From an uncultured Bacteroidales bacterium (GTDB taxonomy: Bacteria; Bacteroidota; Bacteroidia; Bacteroidales; Bacteroidaceae), in the NCBI GenBank assembly GCA_937995875.1, contig CALKIW010000120.1, positions 1 through 64,000 on the forward strand: a stretch of DNA of 64,000 bases, given 5' to 3'. The notes under the pieces were generated by a model. The model ran no database searches, had not been told where the DNA came from, and worked only from the letters and a program-made list of their open reading frames with translations. The position numbers and the translations under genes were made by a program. Positions 1-8,140 of the stretch are shown piece after piece (the stretch's first letter is position 1; the number at the start of each line of letters is the position of its first letter).

Positions 1-79
1 TCTCCGACACTTTGGCACGCCAATTCAAAACTTCGATTAACTTTTTGTACTAACTGTCTGAATTTCCGATAATTTTTCG

Positions 80-87
80 TAAGTTTG
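80..87 (+). promoter_or_regulatory. putative -7 box of ftsY-rimO-HU operon
   Basis: TAAGTTTG matches the Bacteroidota -7 consensus TAnnTTTG and lies about 25 bases before the chosen ftsY start. No clear TTTG box is seen 19-21 bases upstream, so this is a half-supported promoter. Nothing else is recognisable in bases 1-79. Confidence 0.4.
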
Positions 88-112
88 CATACAAATTAGC
101 TAATTGTATCAC

Positions 113-1060
113 ATGGGATTATTCGGACTATTCAATAAGAAGAAAAAAGAGACGCTCGATCAGGGTTTGGAAAAGACAAAACAGAGCGTTTTCAGTAAGC
201 TCACAAGGGCTGTGGCCGGTAAGTCGGAAGTCGATGACGACGTGCTCGACAATCTGGAGGAAGTGCTCATCACGTCGGACGTGGGAGTGGACACAACCTT
301 GAAAATCATTGAGCGCATCGAGGAGCGGGTGGCTCGCGACAAATATGTTTCCACCGCAGAGCTTAACGAAATTCTGAAAGAGGAGATCGGAGCATTGCTG
401 ACTGAGAACAATTCGGACGACAACGACAGTTGGGATCTTCCGGCCGACCACAAACCATACGTTATGCTCGTGGTGGGAGTGAACGGTGTGGGCAAGACCA
501 CCACCATCGGCAAACTGGCCTATCAGTTCAAGGCGGCCGGCAAGAAGGTGTATCTTGGTGCTGCCGATACGTTTCGTGCCGCTGCCGTGGAGCAAATTTC
601 CATCTGGGGCGAACGGGTGGGAGTGCCTGTGGTGAAACAGCAGATGGGGTCCGACCCGGCCAGCGTGGCTTACGACACGTTGCAGAGTGCCAAGGCCAAC
701 GGAGCCGATGTGGTGCTGATCGACACCGCCGGCCGACTGCACAACAAGGTGGGACTGATGAACGAACTGAAGAAAATCAAGGACGTGATGAAAAAAGTGG
801 TGCCCACCGCACCCGACGAAGTGTTGCTCGTTTTAGACGGCAGCACGGGTCAGAACGCCTTTGAGCAGGCCAAACAGTTCTCTGCCGTGACACAAATCAC
901 ATCACTGGCCATCACCAAACTGGACGGCACGGCTAAGGGTGGTGTGGTGATTGGTATTTCCGACCAGCTGAAAGTGCCCGTGAAATATATCGGACTGGGC
1001 GAGAAGATGGAAGACTTGCAACTGTTCAACCGCAGGGAATTTGTAGACTCATTGTTCTGA
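113..1060 (+). CDS. ftsY: signal recognition particle receptor FtsY
   Basis: SRP receptor GTPase that docks SRP-ribosome complexes at the inner membrane for co-translational insertion. The NG domain is complete: a helical N domain (about residues 20-100), P-loop GVNGVGKTTTIGKLA (about 122-136), DTAGRLHNK, and the TKLDGTAKGG guanine-specificity motif near the C-terminus. The acidic A domain of the E. coli protein is missing, leaving only a short basic N-terminus (MGLFGLFNKKKK); this short form is usual in Bacteroidota. I start at the ATG at 113 because the longer frame opens with a TTG at 104 only three codons upstream. rimO starts four bases after the stop, so the two are probably co-transcribed. 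Confidence 0.95.
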   Translation: MGLFGLFNKKKKETLDQGLEKTKQSVFSKLTRAVAGKSEVDDDVLDNLEEVLITSDVGVDTTLKIIERIEERVARDKYVSTAELNEILKEEIGALLTENNSDDNDSWDLPADHKPYVMLVVGVNGVGKTTTIGKLAYQFKAAGKKVYLGAADTFRAAAVEQISIWGERVGVPVVKQQMGSDPASVAYDTLQSAKANGADVVLIDTAGRLHNKVGLMNELKKIKDVMKKVVPTAPDEVLLVLDGSTGQNAFEQAKQFSAVTQITSLAITKLDGTAKGGVVIGISDQLKVPVKYIGLGEKMEDLQLFNRREFVDSLF

Positions 1061-1064
1061 TCGG

Positions 1065-2393
1065 ATGAAGAAAAACCAGATAGACATCATTACGATGGGC
1101 TGTTCAAAGAATCTCGTGGATTCGGAAAAGCTCATGCGTCAGTTTGAAAACTTGGGCTATCGCTGCGTCCACGATCCCAAACGGGCACAGGGTGAGATAG
1201 CCGTTGTCAATACGTGCGGATTTATCGATGCGGCAAAGGAGGAGAGCATCAACACCATCCTTGAATTTGCCGAGGCGAAGAATGAGGGGCGACTGAAACA
1301 ACTCTATGTCATGGGATGCCTGTCGCAACGCTACCGGGAAGAACTGGAGGAGGCCATTCCGGAGGTCGATAAATTCTATGGCAAGTTCAACTACAAACAG
1401 CTGCTGAACGACTTGGGACCGTCTGCGGCGTTGGGCGACACGACAACGTTCACCGAGCGCCGGCAGGAATCGGGTGCCGGGCGCAAACTCACAACGCCCA
1501 AGCACTATGCCTACATCAAGATTGCCGAAGGCTGTGACCGCCGTTGCGCCTATTGTGCCATACCGCTGATAACGGGCAGGCACGTCTCACGAAGCATGGA
1601 AGACATCCTGCAAGAGGTAGAAGAACTGGTTGCCGACGGGGTGAAAGAGTTTCAGGTTATCGAGCAGGAACTCACCTACTATGGGGTAGACCTATACGGA
1701 AAATCACGCATCGCAGAACTCATCAGTCGTATGGCCGACATCAAGGGCGTGAAATGGATACGGCTTCACTATGCCTATCCCAATCAGTTTCCGATGGAAC
1801 TGCTCGACGTGATGCGCGAAAAACCCAATGTGTGCAAATATCTTGATATTGCCCTGCAACACATTTCCGACCATATGCTCCGGCAGATGCACCGCCACGT
1901 GACGAAGGCCGAGACGATGGCGCTGATCAGGAAAATCAGGGAGGCCGTGCCCGGCATTACCTTGCGCACCACACTGTTGGTGGGATTTCCGGGCGAGAGG
2001 GAGGAGGATTTCCGTGAACTCATTGATTTTGTGCGCGAAGTGCGCTTCGAACGCATGGGAGCGTTTGTCTATTCGGAGGAGGAAGGCACCTATTCGGCTA
2101 CCCATTATGAGGATGATGTGCCGGAAGACGTGAAGCAGCGCCGGTTGGATGAACTGATGGCCGTGCAGCAAGAGATAAGTGAGGAAATAGAAGCTGCGAA
2201 GGTGGGCAAGACGTTCAAGGTGATCATCGACCGCCGGGAGGGTGATTATTATGTTGGTCGCACAGAGGCCTGTTCGCCTGAGGTGGACCCTGAGGTGTTG
2301 ATACCGGCTGAGAAACGGCAACTGCGCAGGGGCTGTTTCTATGACGTAAAGATTACGGACAGTGACGAATTTGATTTATACGGAGAGGCATGA
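1065..2393 (+). CDS. rimO: ribosomal protein S12 methylthiotransferase RimO
   Basis: Radical-SAM methylthiotransferase that adds a methylthio group to the conserved aspartate of ribosomal protein S12. The N-terminal MTTase domain (about 5-130) has the three cluster cysteines expected (MGCSKN, NTCGF, MGCLSQ). The radical-SAM domain carries CDRRCAYC (the CxxxCxxC motif) at about residue 156. A C-terminal TRAM domain ends in DLYGEA. Its 442 residues are normal for the family. The KNLVDSEKL signature after the first cysteine separates RimO from MiaB and MtaB; an MtaB paralogue lies at 48.2 kb. The stop codon overlaps the next gene's ATG by four bases, a sign of translational coupling. Confidence 0.95.
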   Translation: MKKNQIDIITMGCSKNLVDSEKLMRQFENLGYRCVHDPKRAQGEIAVVNTCGFIDAAKEESINTILEFAEAKNEGRLKQLYVMGCLSQRYREELEEAIPEVDKFYGKFNYKQLLNDLGPSAALGDTTTFTERRQESGAGRKLTTPKHYAYIKIAEGCDRRCAYCAIPLITGRHVSRSMEDILQEVEELVADGVKEFQVIEQELTYYGVDLYGKSRIAELISRMADIKGVKWIRLHYAYPNQFPMELLDVMREKPNVCKYLDIALQHISDHMLRQMHRHVTKAETMALIRKIREAVPGITLRTTLLVGFPGEREEDFRELIDFVREVRFERMGAFVYSEEEGTYSATHYEDDVPEDVKQRRLDELMAVQQEISEEIEAAKVGKTFKVIIDRREGDYYVGRTEACSPEVDPEVLIPAEKRQLRRGCFYDVKITDSDEFDLYGEA

Positions 2394-2668
2394 ACAACAA
2401 GGAATTTATTGCAGAATTGGCTCAACGAGCCGGCTATACACAAGTGGATACCCAGAAAATGGTGACCCACATTGTGGATGAACTGGGTGACAGGTTTGAA
2501 GATGGCGACAGTGTGCAGATTGCCGATTTTGGTACCTTTGAGGTGAAGAAGCGTCTGGAGCGAATTGTTGTTAATCCGGCAAGTCAGGAGCGTATGCTGG
2601 TGCCGCCGAAACTTGTGCTCAATTTCAAGCCCGTGACGGCTATAAAGGAAAAGCTAAAGAACTCTTGA
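2390..2668 (+). CDS. HU-family DNA-binding protein
   Basis: Small basic HU/IHF-type nucleoid protein of 92 residues, the normal length for a single bacterial DNA-binding domain. Family features visible are the helical N-terminus (NNKEFIAELAQRAGYT), the GDSVQIADFGTFEVKKR strand region and an arm with NPAS in place of the usual NPxTG, ending in basic FKPVTAIKEKLK. It overlaps rimO by four bases and is followed directly by a second, much larger HU-domain gene, so two DNA-binding partners may be made together. The specific DNA sites are not predictable from sequence. Confidence 0.9.
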   Translation: MNNKEFIAELAQRAGYTQVDTQKMVTHIVDELGDRFEDGDSVQIADFGTFEVKKRLERIVVNPASQERMLVPPKLVLNFKPVTAIKEKLKNS

Positions 2669-2682
2669 CAACTCATCCGGTT

Positions 2683-4323
2683 ATGAATAAGATAGGAAAT
2701 AAGGAATTGGCGCGTGCCCTCGCAGACAAGTTTAAACTCGACAAAGCTTCGGCAGAGAAGTTCGTCGGGCAGATGTTCGATGTCGTTATTGACAGTCTGA
2801 AATACGACAAACAGACGAAGGTGAAGGGCTTGGGAACGTTCAAGATGACCAGTGTTGCCCCACGAAAGAGTGTGGATGTGAACACGGGTGACCCTATTAT
2901 TATAGAAGGACGTGATAAAATTAACTTCACTGCCGATACCGCTATGCGCGACCGGGTGAACCGTCCGTTTTCCCAGTTTGAAACGGTAGTGGTGAACGAT
3001 GGTGTGGATTTTGACCAAATCGATCAAAAATTTGCTGAAAGTATGAAAGAAAAGGAAGAAACTGAGGAGCGAGAAGAAAGGTTGGACACTGTTGAAGATA
3101 CAGAAAAGACAACTGATGCACCTATGTCTGAAGATGGCGCAGAGACAAAGGCTGTAAATAATGACGAATGGTCGGCAGAATCTGAAGCTACGGAGGTCGT
3201 AGAAGAAGGGCAGCGCACGCCATTGGCTGTTTCTTCAGACCAGTTGGTATTCCTGAATGAGGAGGACGGGGATTCGGCCGATAGTCGCTCGGAAGAAACT
3301 GCAGAGGAGACTGCAGGTGCTCCTGATTTGGAAGATAAGGAGGACGGCGCACCGGTTGAGACGAGCGAAGCATATGCGGAGAAGGCGGTGGAGACAGATG
3401 CGACGCCAATGCTTTCTGCTGCACAACTGGCGGTCTTGAATGGTCGAAAAATATCGGATGGCAGTGCTGCAATAGAGGTAGCCGGTGAAGAAACCGAAAC
3501 GGTCGGAGCATCGGTTGCTGAAGAAGTGCAGACTTTGACAGGCGCAGTGCCGATAGAGCCCGGCGAATCGGCGCAAACTTTGCTTGATGACGATACCTCC
3601 AATACTGCTGAAAAGGGACTTGAGGAGATCAAAAACTACACCATAGAATTAAAGGAGGAGATAGAACATCAGCATCGCAATGTGAAAATTCTGATGACGG
3701 TTGGGGTGGTATTGTTGCTTGCCTGTGTGGGCGGTATAGCTTATATGGCTACGCAATTACAAAAGCGAAACAACAGAATAGAACATCTGGAGGCTGCCAT
3801 AGTGTCGGTGAAATACCCGGAGGCAACCGATTCGACGGCAATTACCGAGAGCAGCGGTGCTGTGGCTGCTGATGCCCGGAAAGACAGTGCGAAGACAATG
3901 GCAGAATCGGCTGCAACGGCTAAAGAACGGGAAGCAGAACTATTGAAGGCTCAACAGGAAGCCGAGCAAAAACGATTGGCGGCCAAAAAACATGAGGAGG
4001 CCGAGGCGAAGCGCAAGGCTGAGGAAAAGAAAGCTGCTGCAACCAAGCAGGCTGCTGAAGCCAAACAGACCGCCAAGGAAAATACCGAAGCCGCACGGCA
4101 GGACAAATACAACAGTGATGTGAGGATTCGCACGGGGGCTTATCGCATAGTTGGGATAGACCACACGGTAACAGTTCGTGCAGGACAAACCTTGACTGCT
4201 ATCAGTAAGGCCACTTTGGGACCGGGAATGGAATGTTATGTAGAGGCTGTCAATAACGGCCGCACGGAATTCAAGGCCGGCGAAAAGATAAATATTCCCA
4301 AACTGCAACTCAAGAAGAAATAA
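2683..4323 (+). CDS. membrane-anchored HU-domain protein with C-terminal LysM
   Basis: Four parts can be read in order (546 residues from the ATG). Residues 1-95 form an HU-type DNA-binding domain (KELARALADKF, KGLGTFKM, NTGDPIIIEGRD). About 110-325 is a long acidic Glu/Ala/Thr/Ser-rich linker. About 334-356 is one hydrophobic segment (ILMTVGVVLLLACVGGIAYM). Then a charged Ala/Lys/Glu coiled coil (about 405-475) leads to a LysM-like module (VRAGQTLTAISKATLG to INIPKL). This predicts a cytoplasmic DNA-binding head, one membrane crossing and a periplasmic peptidoglycan-binding tail. The ATG at 2683 is preferred to a TTG at 2665 that overlaps the preceding gene. HU fused to SPOR or similar wall-binding domains is known in Bacteroidota; the role here is inferred. 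Confidence 0.8.
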   Translation: MNKIGNKELARALADKFKLDKASAEKFVGQMFDVVIDSLKYDKQTKVKGLGTFKMTSVAPRKSVDVNTGDPIIIEGRDKINFTADTAMRDRVNRPFSQFETVVVNDGVDFDQIDQKFAESMKEKEETEEREERLDTVEDTEKTTDAPMSEDGAETKAVNNDEWSAESEATEVVEEGQRTPLAVSSDQLVFLNEEDGDSADSRSEETAEETAGAPDLEDKEDGAPVETSEAYAEKAVETDATPMLSAAQLAVLNGRKISDGSAAIEVAGEETETVGASVAEEVQTLTGAVPIEPGESAQTLLDDDTSNTAEKGLEEIKNYTIELKEEIEHQHRNVKILMTVGVVLLLACVGGIAYMATQLQKRNNRIEHLEAAIVSVKYPEATDSTAITESSGAVAADARKDSAKTMAESAATAKEREAELLKAQQEAEQKRLAAKKHEEAEAKRKAEEKKAAATKQAAEAKQTAKENTEAARQDKYNSDVRIRTGAYRIVGIDHTVTVRAGQTLTAISKATLGPGMECYVEAVNNGRTEFKAGEKINIPKLQLKKK

Positions 4324-4340
4324 GTGCCAAAGGGTGCTTA
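4317..4340 (+). terminator. weak hairpin between convergent genes
   Basis: AATAAGTGCC and GGTGCTTATT form a 10-bp stem with two G-U pairs around a four-base loop. It overlaps the stop codon of the HU-LysM gene and lies before the convergent end of prmA. There is no strong T-run, so termination is only a suggestion. Confidence 0.35.
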
Positions 4341-4359
4341 TTTCCTCAGTCATGATGTT

Positions 4360-5220
4360 TTAGGCTTTCAACACGAGGCAACACCAGTTGTCGGTGGTAT
4401 GCCGCAGATGCTCGTGCAGATGCAGTTTGTCGGCCGTTTCCAGCAGCATGGGAACATCGTTCTCATAGAAACCGCTGAGAATGAGCGTTGCATCGGGAGC
4501 CATCACGTCCTTAAAGGCAGCCATGTCTTGTAGCAGAATGTTGCGGTTGATGTTGGCAAGGACGGTGTCGAACAGTCCGGACACATGACTTAAAACCGAT
4601 GCATTGCCATGCAGGACGGTGAGATTATTGACGTTGTTTTGCTCGGCGTTGTGTCGAGTGTTGTCTACGCTCCATTCGTCAATGTCGTAGGCAACCACCT
4701 CTTTTGCCCCTAACTTTGATGCAACAATGCCTAAAATGCCGGTCCCGCAGCCACAGTCGAGCACGCGTTTGCCTTCGAGCCGTGTATCCAAAAGTGTGGA
4801 TATCATCATCTTGGTGGTCTGATGACCTCCCGTTCCAAAGGCCTGACGAGCATTGATATATACCGGAATGGCAGATTTTTCGGTCGGCTCTTGGGGGTGT
4901 CGGGCATCAATGATGATCACCTTGTCGTGAATATTGATAGGCTCAAAACCTGCCTCTTCCCATTGTTCGTTCCAATCTTTGTCTTCTACATCTTCAAAAG
5001 TGTAGCTTATGAGCGTGTTTTCAAGGGGAATGTCTGCAAGATTGGCGTTGAGCAAATCCTTGTTCAGGAGTTCCTGTTGTACATAGCCTTTTAGGCCTTT
5101 GGGAGTATCTTCAAAGGATTCAAAACCTGCTTCTGCCGAAGCATCGGCAACAAGGTCGCGCGCCACCTGCAAAAGGGCGGGAGGACAGGATATGTTAAAT
5201 ACCGCAACAATATATTTCAT
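4360..5220 (-). CDS. prmA: ribosomal protein L11 methyltransferase PrmA
   Basis: SAM-dependent enzyme that trimethylates ribosomal protein L11. The C-terminal Rossmann methyltransferase domain has motif I VLDCGCGTGILGIVASKLGA, an acidic motif II (AYDIDEWSVDN) and the catalytic-loop motif VLANINRNILL typical of PrmA. The preceding INARQAFGTGGHQTT segment is diagnostic of the family. I use the ATG at 5220 (286 residues, starting MKYIVAVFNIS) because the upstream extension of the frame is hydrophobic and not conserved-looking, and because a promoter-like TACTTTTG sits 22 bases upstream. It converges on the HU-LysM gene and diverges from the Gly/Trp-rich protein gene. Confidence 0.93.
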   Translation of the reverse strand: MKYIVAVFNISCPPALLQVARDLVADASAEAGFESFEDTPKGLKGYVQQELLNKDLLNANLADIPLENTLISYTFEDVEDKDWNEQWEEAGFEPINIHDKVIIIDARHPQEPTEKSAIPVYINARQAFGTGGHQTTKMMISTLLDTRLEGKRVLDCGCGTGILGIVASKLGAKEVVAYDIDEWSVDNTRHNAEQNNVNNLTVLHGNASVLSHVSGLFDTVLANINRNILLQDMAAFKDVMAPDATLILSGFYENDVPMLLETADKLHLHEHLRHTTDNWCCLVLKA

Positions 5221-5241
5221 GATAAGTCTTAAATAATACTG

Positions 5242-5249
5242 CAAAAGTA
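5242..5249 (-). promoter_or_regulatory. -7 box for prmA
   Basis: TACTTTTG on the minus strand fits TAnnTTTG and lies 22 bases before the prmA ATG. No good -33 box was found. Confidence 0.45.
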
Positions 5250-5291
5250 AACAAAATAGGGAAAAACCTATCATGGTTTAGGGTTTTTCCG

Positions 5292-5299
5292 TATATTTG
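5292..5299 (+). promoter_or_regulatory. -7 box upstream of the Gly/Trp/Tyr-rich protein gene
   Basis: TATATTTG on the plus strand, about 90 bases before the ATG at 5388. A second TAnnTTTG match (TATTTTTG) lies at 5315-5322. Which one is used cannot be decided from sequence. Confidence 0.4.
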
Positions 5300-5387
5300 T
5301 GGGTGAACATATAGTATTTTTGTACTGTACAATAGTATAATGAGTAAACAGCATATATAAAGAACATCAATTAAAGGGAGTGATAAG

Positions 5388-6371
5388 ATGAAAAAGATAT
5401 TTTTACTTTTAGTCGCAGCAGGGACAATGTCGTTACAGGCGATGGCGCAGAATGACGACCTGTATTTCATACCCAATAGCGTTTCAAAGTCTGCCAAGTC
5501 CAACGCTCCGGTCGAAAAGCCAACTTACTATGCGGGCAGCGACCGAAGCACAGACGAATATAACCGTGCCGGACGTTTTCGCAGCTATTATCAGAAGATA
5601 GGTACGGACACGCTGGGCAATGATATCATCACGTTTCAGGGTGGGGAAGGTGTTTATCCGGATACATCTTATATAGACACGGCTTATGTTTATCCCGGTA
5701 GTGCACAGTTCGACGACGACTTTGAATATAGCCGTCGAATGAGTCGTTGGGACGGCTTCTACGACCCATGGCTGTATGGTTACGGCCCTTGGAGATACGG
5801 TTGGTATGCCGGTTGGTATGACCCTTGGTATTATGGTTATACAGGCTGGTACGATCCTTGGTATGGTTGGTACGGTGGTTGGCGTAATCCTTGGTATTAC
5901 GGCTACGGAGGATGGTATGGTCCTTATTATAGTGGATGGTATGGATATCCGCGCTATTGGTATGGTGGCGGTTACGTTCGTAACGATGGCGGCAATCCAA
6001 GAGGCTTGACGGGAAATCGGACGTGGACCTATGATGGGCGTGGAAACACAGCAAACGCTGGCCGATTTGGCAGTGGTGCAGTCCGAAGCAATGGAAACTC
6101 AAGAAGCACTTACACTTCCCGCAGCAGGGGAAACCGCTCTTTCGGAGGGCGCACACCATCCTCACGGTCTAACTCGGACTATCGCACCACACGCAGCAAC
6201 CGTAGCTTTGGCAACACCACACGGTCATCATCGAGTTTTGGCAGTGGCGGATTCGGAGGCTCACGCCCGTCCGGTGGTAGCTTCGGTGGTGGACGTCCGT
6301 CCGGTGGCAGCTTTGGCGGCGGACACTCTTCCGGTGGTGGCGGTGGTCACTTTGGAGGTGGAAGAAGATAA
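5388..6371 (+). CDS. secreted Gly/Trp/Tyr-rich repetitive protein
   Basis: The 327-residue product starts with a signal peptide (MKKIFLLLVAAGTMSLQAMA, likely cut before Q21). Residues about 25-120 are ordinary. About 125-195 is an extraordinary run of Trp, Tyr, Gly and Pro in near repeats such as GWYDPWY and YGYGGWYGP. The C-terminal 130 residues are low-complexity Arg/Ser/Gly, ending in glycine-rich repeats of the type RPSGGSFGGG. No catalytic domain is visible. I infer an exported structural or adhesive surface protein. It lies 31 bases before the FadL-like porin gene, so the two are probably one transcript. Function unknown. Confidence 0.75.
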   Translation: MKKIFLLLVAAGTMSLQAMAQNDDLYFIPNSVSKSAKSNAPVEKPTYYAGSDRSTDEYNRAGRFRSYYQKIGTDTLGNDIITFQGGEGVYPDTSYIDTAYVYPGSAQFDDDFEYSRRMSRWDGFYDPWLYGYGPWRYGWYAGWYDPWYYGYTGWYDPWYGWYGGWRNPWYYGYGGWYGPYYSGWYGYPRYWYGGGYVRNDGGNPRGLTGNRTWTYDGRGNTANAGRFGSGAVRSNGNSRSTYTSRSRGNRSFGGRTPSSRSNSDYRTTRSNRSFGNTTRSSSSFGSGGFGGSRPSGGSFGGGRPSGGSFGGGHSSGGGGGHFGGGRR

Positions 6372-6402
6372 ATTAAACTTGTAATATCAATAGAGAAACA
6401 AT

Positions 6403-7971
6403 ATGAAGACTAAGTATAATAAGTATAAATTAATGGCTGTAATGGCTCTGTTGGCTGCACCTTTGGCAGCTCAGGAGACCTATCAGGACACGAAACTCGT
6501 AGACAACGACTTGAACGGAACAGCTCGCTATGTGGGTATGGGCGGTGCGATGGAGGCGCTTGGCGCAGATATTTCTACGGTAAGTACCAACCCTGCGGGT
6601 GTGGGGCTCTTTCGTTCGGGACAAGTTGCCATATCCGGTGGATTGGTCAGCCAGCAGGGTGAAACCACATCGCCGTCTTTCGGAAATATCAATGTAGAAT
6701 TCAAAGGCAACAAGACCAATGCAAGTTTCGACCAAGTGGGATTGGTATATTCCATGCCTTCAGGACGGAATGGATACTTGAACTTTGCTTTCAATTATCA
6801 CAAGAGCCGCAATTTTGATCAAATTCTGACGGCTGCCAATAAGTTGAGCTACGCCTCGCAGAACAAGCTCACGGCGATGAAATATCCCATTGCCAACGAA
6901 TATAGTTGGAATGCGGTGGACGCCAACTATGCCGAGATGATGACTCCGATATTGGATAATGATGGTAAAAAGGTTGGGATGGATTATCTGGATGGTACAG
7001 CCTACGTCTTTGGACAGTATCAGAAAGGATATATTGGCGAATACAGCTTCAACCTCAGCGGCAACGTCAACGACCGAATATTCCTCGGCCTTACCTTCGG
7101 ATTGCATGACGTGAACTACCGAAGCAATAGTTACTACACGGAAAATTTGGATCAGGGAGCGACCTCTGCATTGTGGGAGGATCTGCGGATAGACGGTGCC
7201 GGCTTTGACATTAAGGCCGGAGCAATCTTCCGTCCGATAGAAAAATCGCCCTTCCGCATCGGAGTTTATGTCCACACACCTACGTGGTACGATTTGAGTT
7301 TGAGCAGCGCCAACGATCTGACAATGATGGATGAAGGCGGAAGACTGGACAAAGGCCAGCATGCGGAATATGATTTCAAGGTATATACTCCGTGGAAGTT
7401 CGGTATGAGTCTGGGCCATACCATAGGTCGGGAGCTTGCTATTGGAGCAACTTACGAGTATGCTGATTATAGTACGATTGACAACCGCGTGAAGGATGGT
7501 GGCTACTATGACTTCTGGAGTGGCGGTTATTATGAGAATACTTACAGTGATAATGCCATGAACTACCATACGGAGGCAACGCTCAAAGGGGTGAGCACTT
7601 TGAAGTTGGGAGTGGAATACAAGCCTCTTGAGAATTGGGCCATCCGTCTGGGATATAACTATCTGAGCCCGATGTTTGACAAGAATGGGTACCGTGACGG
7701 TAGCATTTCTTCGCCGGGAAGTGCTTATGCCACTTCGACAGACTACACCAACTGGAAGTCTACCAACCGATTGACTTGCGGATTCGGCTATTCTGCCAAG
7801 AAGTTCTTTATGGATTTGGCTTATCAATACTCGCAGACCGATGGAGATTTCTATCCGTTCATGAGTTACTATTCCATAGCATCTAACCCACAGGAAGACA
7901 ATATTGCCGACAGGGTAGGCGTGAGCAACAAGCGTCACCAAGTCCTGTTCACGCTGGGTTACAGATTTTAA
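6403..7971 (+). CDS. OmpP1/FadL-family outer-membrane transport protein
   Basis: A 522-residue outer-membrane beta-barrel with an N-terminal signal peptide (KLMAVMALLAAPLAAQ). The start of the mature chain, with DLNGTARYVGMGGAMEALGADISTVSTNPAG split over residues 35-70, is the hallmark of Bacteroidota FadL/OmpP1 homologues: the GMGGA turn and the NPAG motif form the N-terminal hatch. The chain ends in LFTLGYRF, a typical terminal strand with C-terminal aromatic residue recognised by the Bam machinery. Family members pass hydrophobic compounds through the outer membrane; the ligand here is unknown. A strong terminator hairpin follows. Confidence 0.85.
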   Translation: MKTKYNKYKLMAVMALLAAPLAAQETYQDTKLVDNDLNGTARYVGMGGAMEALGADISTVSTNPAGVGLFRSGQVAISGGLVSQQGETTSPSFGNINVEFKGNKTNASFDQVGLVYSMPSGRNGYLNFAFNYHKSRNFDQILTAANKLSYASQNKLTAMKYPIANEYSWNAVDANYAEMMTPILDNDGKKVGMDYLDGTAYVFGQYQKGYIGEYSFNLSGNVNDRIFLGLTFGLHDVNYRSNSYYTENLDQGATSALWEDLRIDGAGFDIKAGAIFRPIEKSPFRIGVYVHTPTWYDLSLSSANDLTMMDEGGRLDKGQHAEYDFKVYTPWKFGMSLGHTIGRELAIGATYEYADYSTIDNRVKDGGYYDFWSGGYYENTYSDNAMNYHTEATLKGVSTLKLGVEYKPLENWAIRLGYNYLSPMFDKNGYRDGSISSPGSAYATSTDYTNWKSTNRLTCGFGYSAKKFFMDLAYQYSQTDGDFYPFMSYYSIASNPQEDNIADRVGVSNKRHQVLFTLGYRF

Positions 7972-8064
7972 GACAGGATGCAGAATGTTTCAGCTTATCA
8001 CAATATAAAAATTAAGGTATGAAAATCTTTTAGAGATTACTTTGGTTTTGATATGTACTGAAAG

Positions 8065-8098
8065 TAGGATATGTCGCGGGGCATATCCTATTTTTTTT
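8065..8098 (+). terminator. intrinsic terminator after the FadL-like gene
   Basis: TAGGATATG and CATATCCTA make a perfect 9-bp stem around an 8-base loop, followed by eight T residues. This closes the 5.4-8.0 kb plus-strand operon. A TACCTTTG box (8100-8107) follows immediately and may drive the next gene. Confidence 0.85.
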
Positions 8099-8140
8099 GT
8101 ACCTTTGCGCATGTTTAATTCCAAAAGCGATTCCAAAAAC

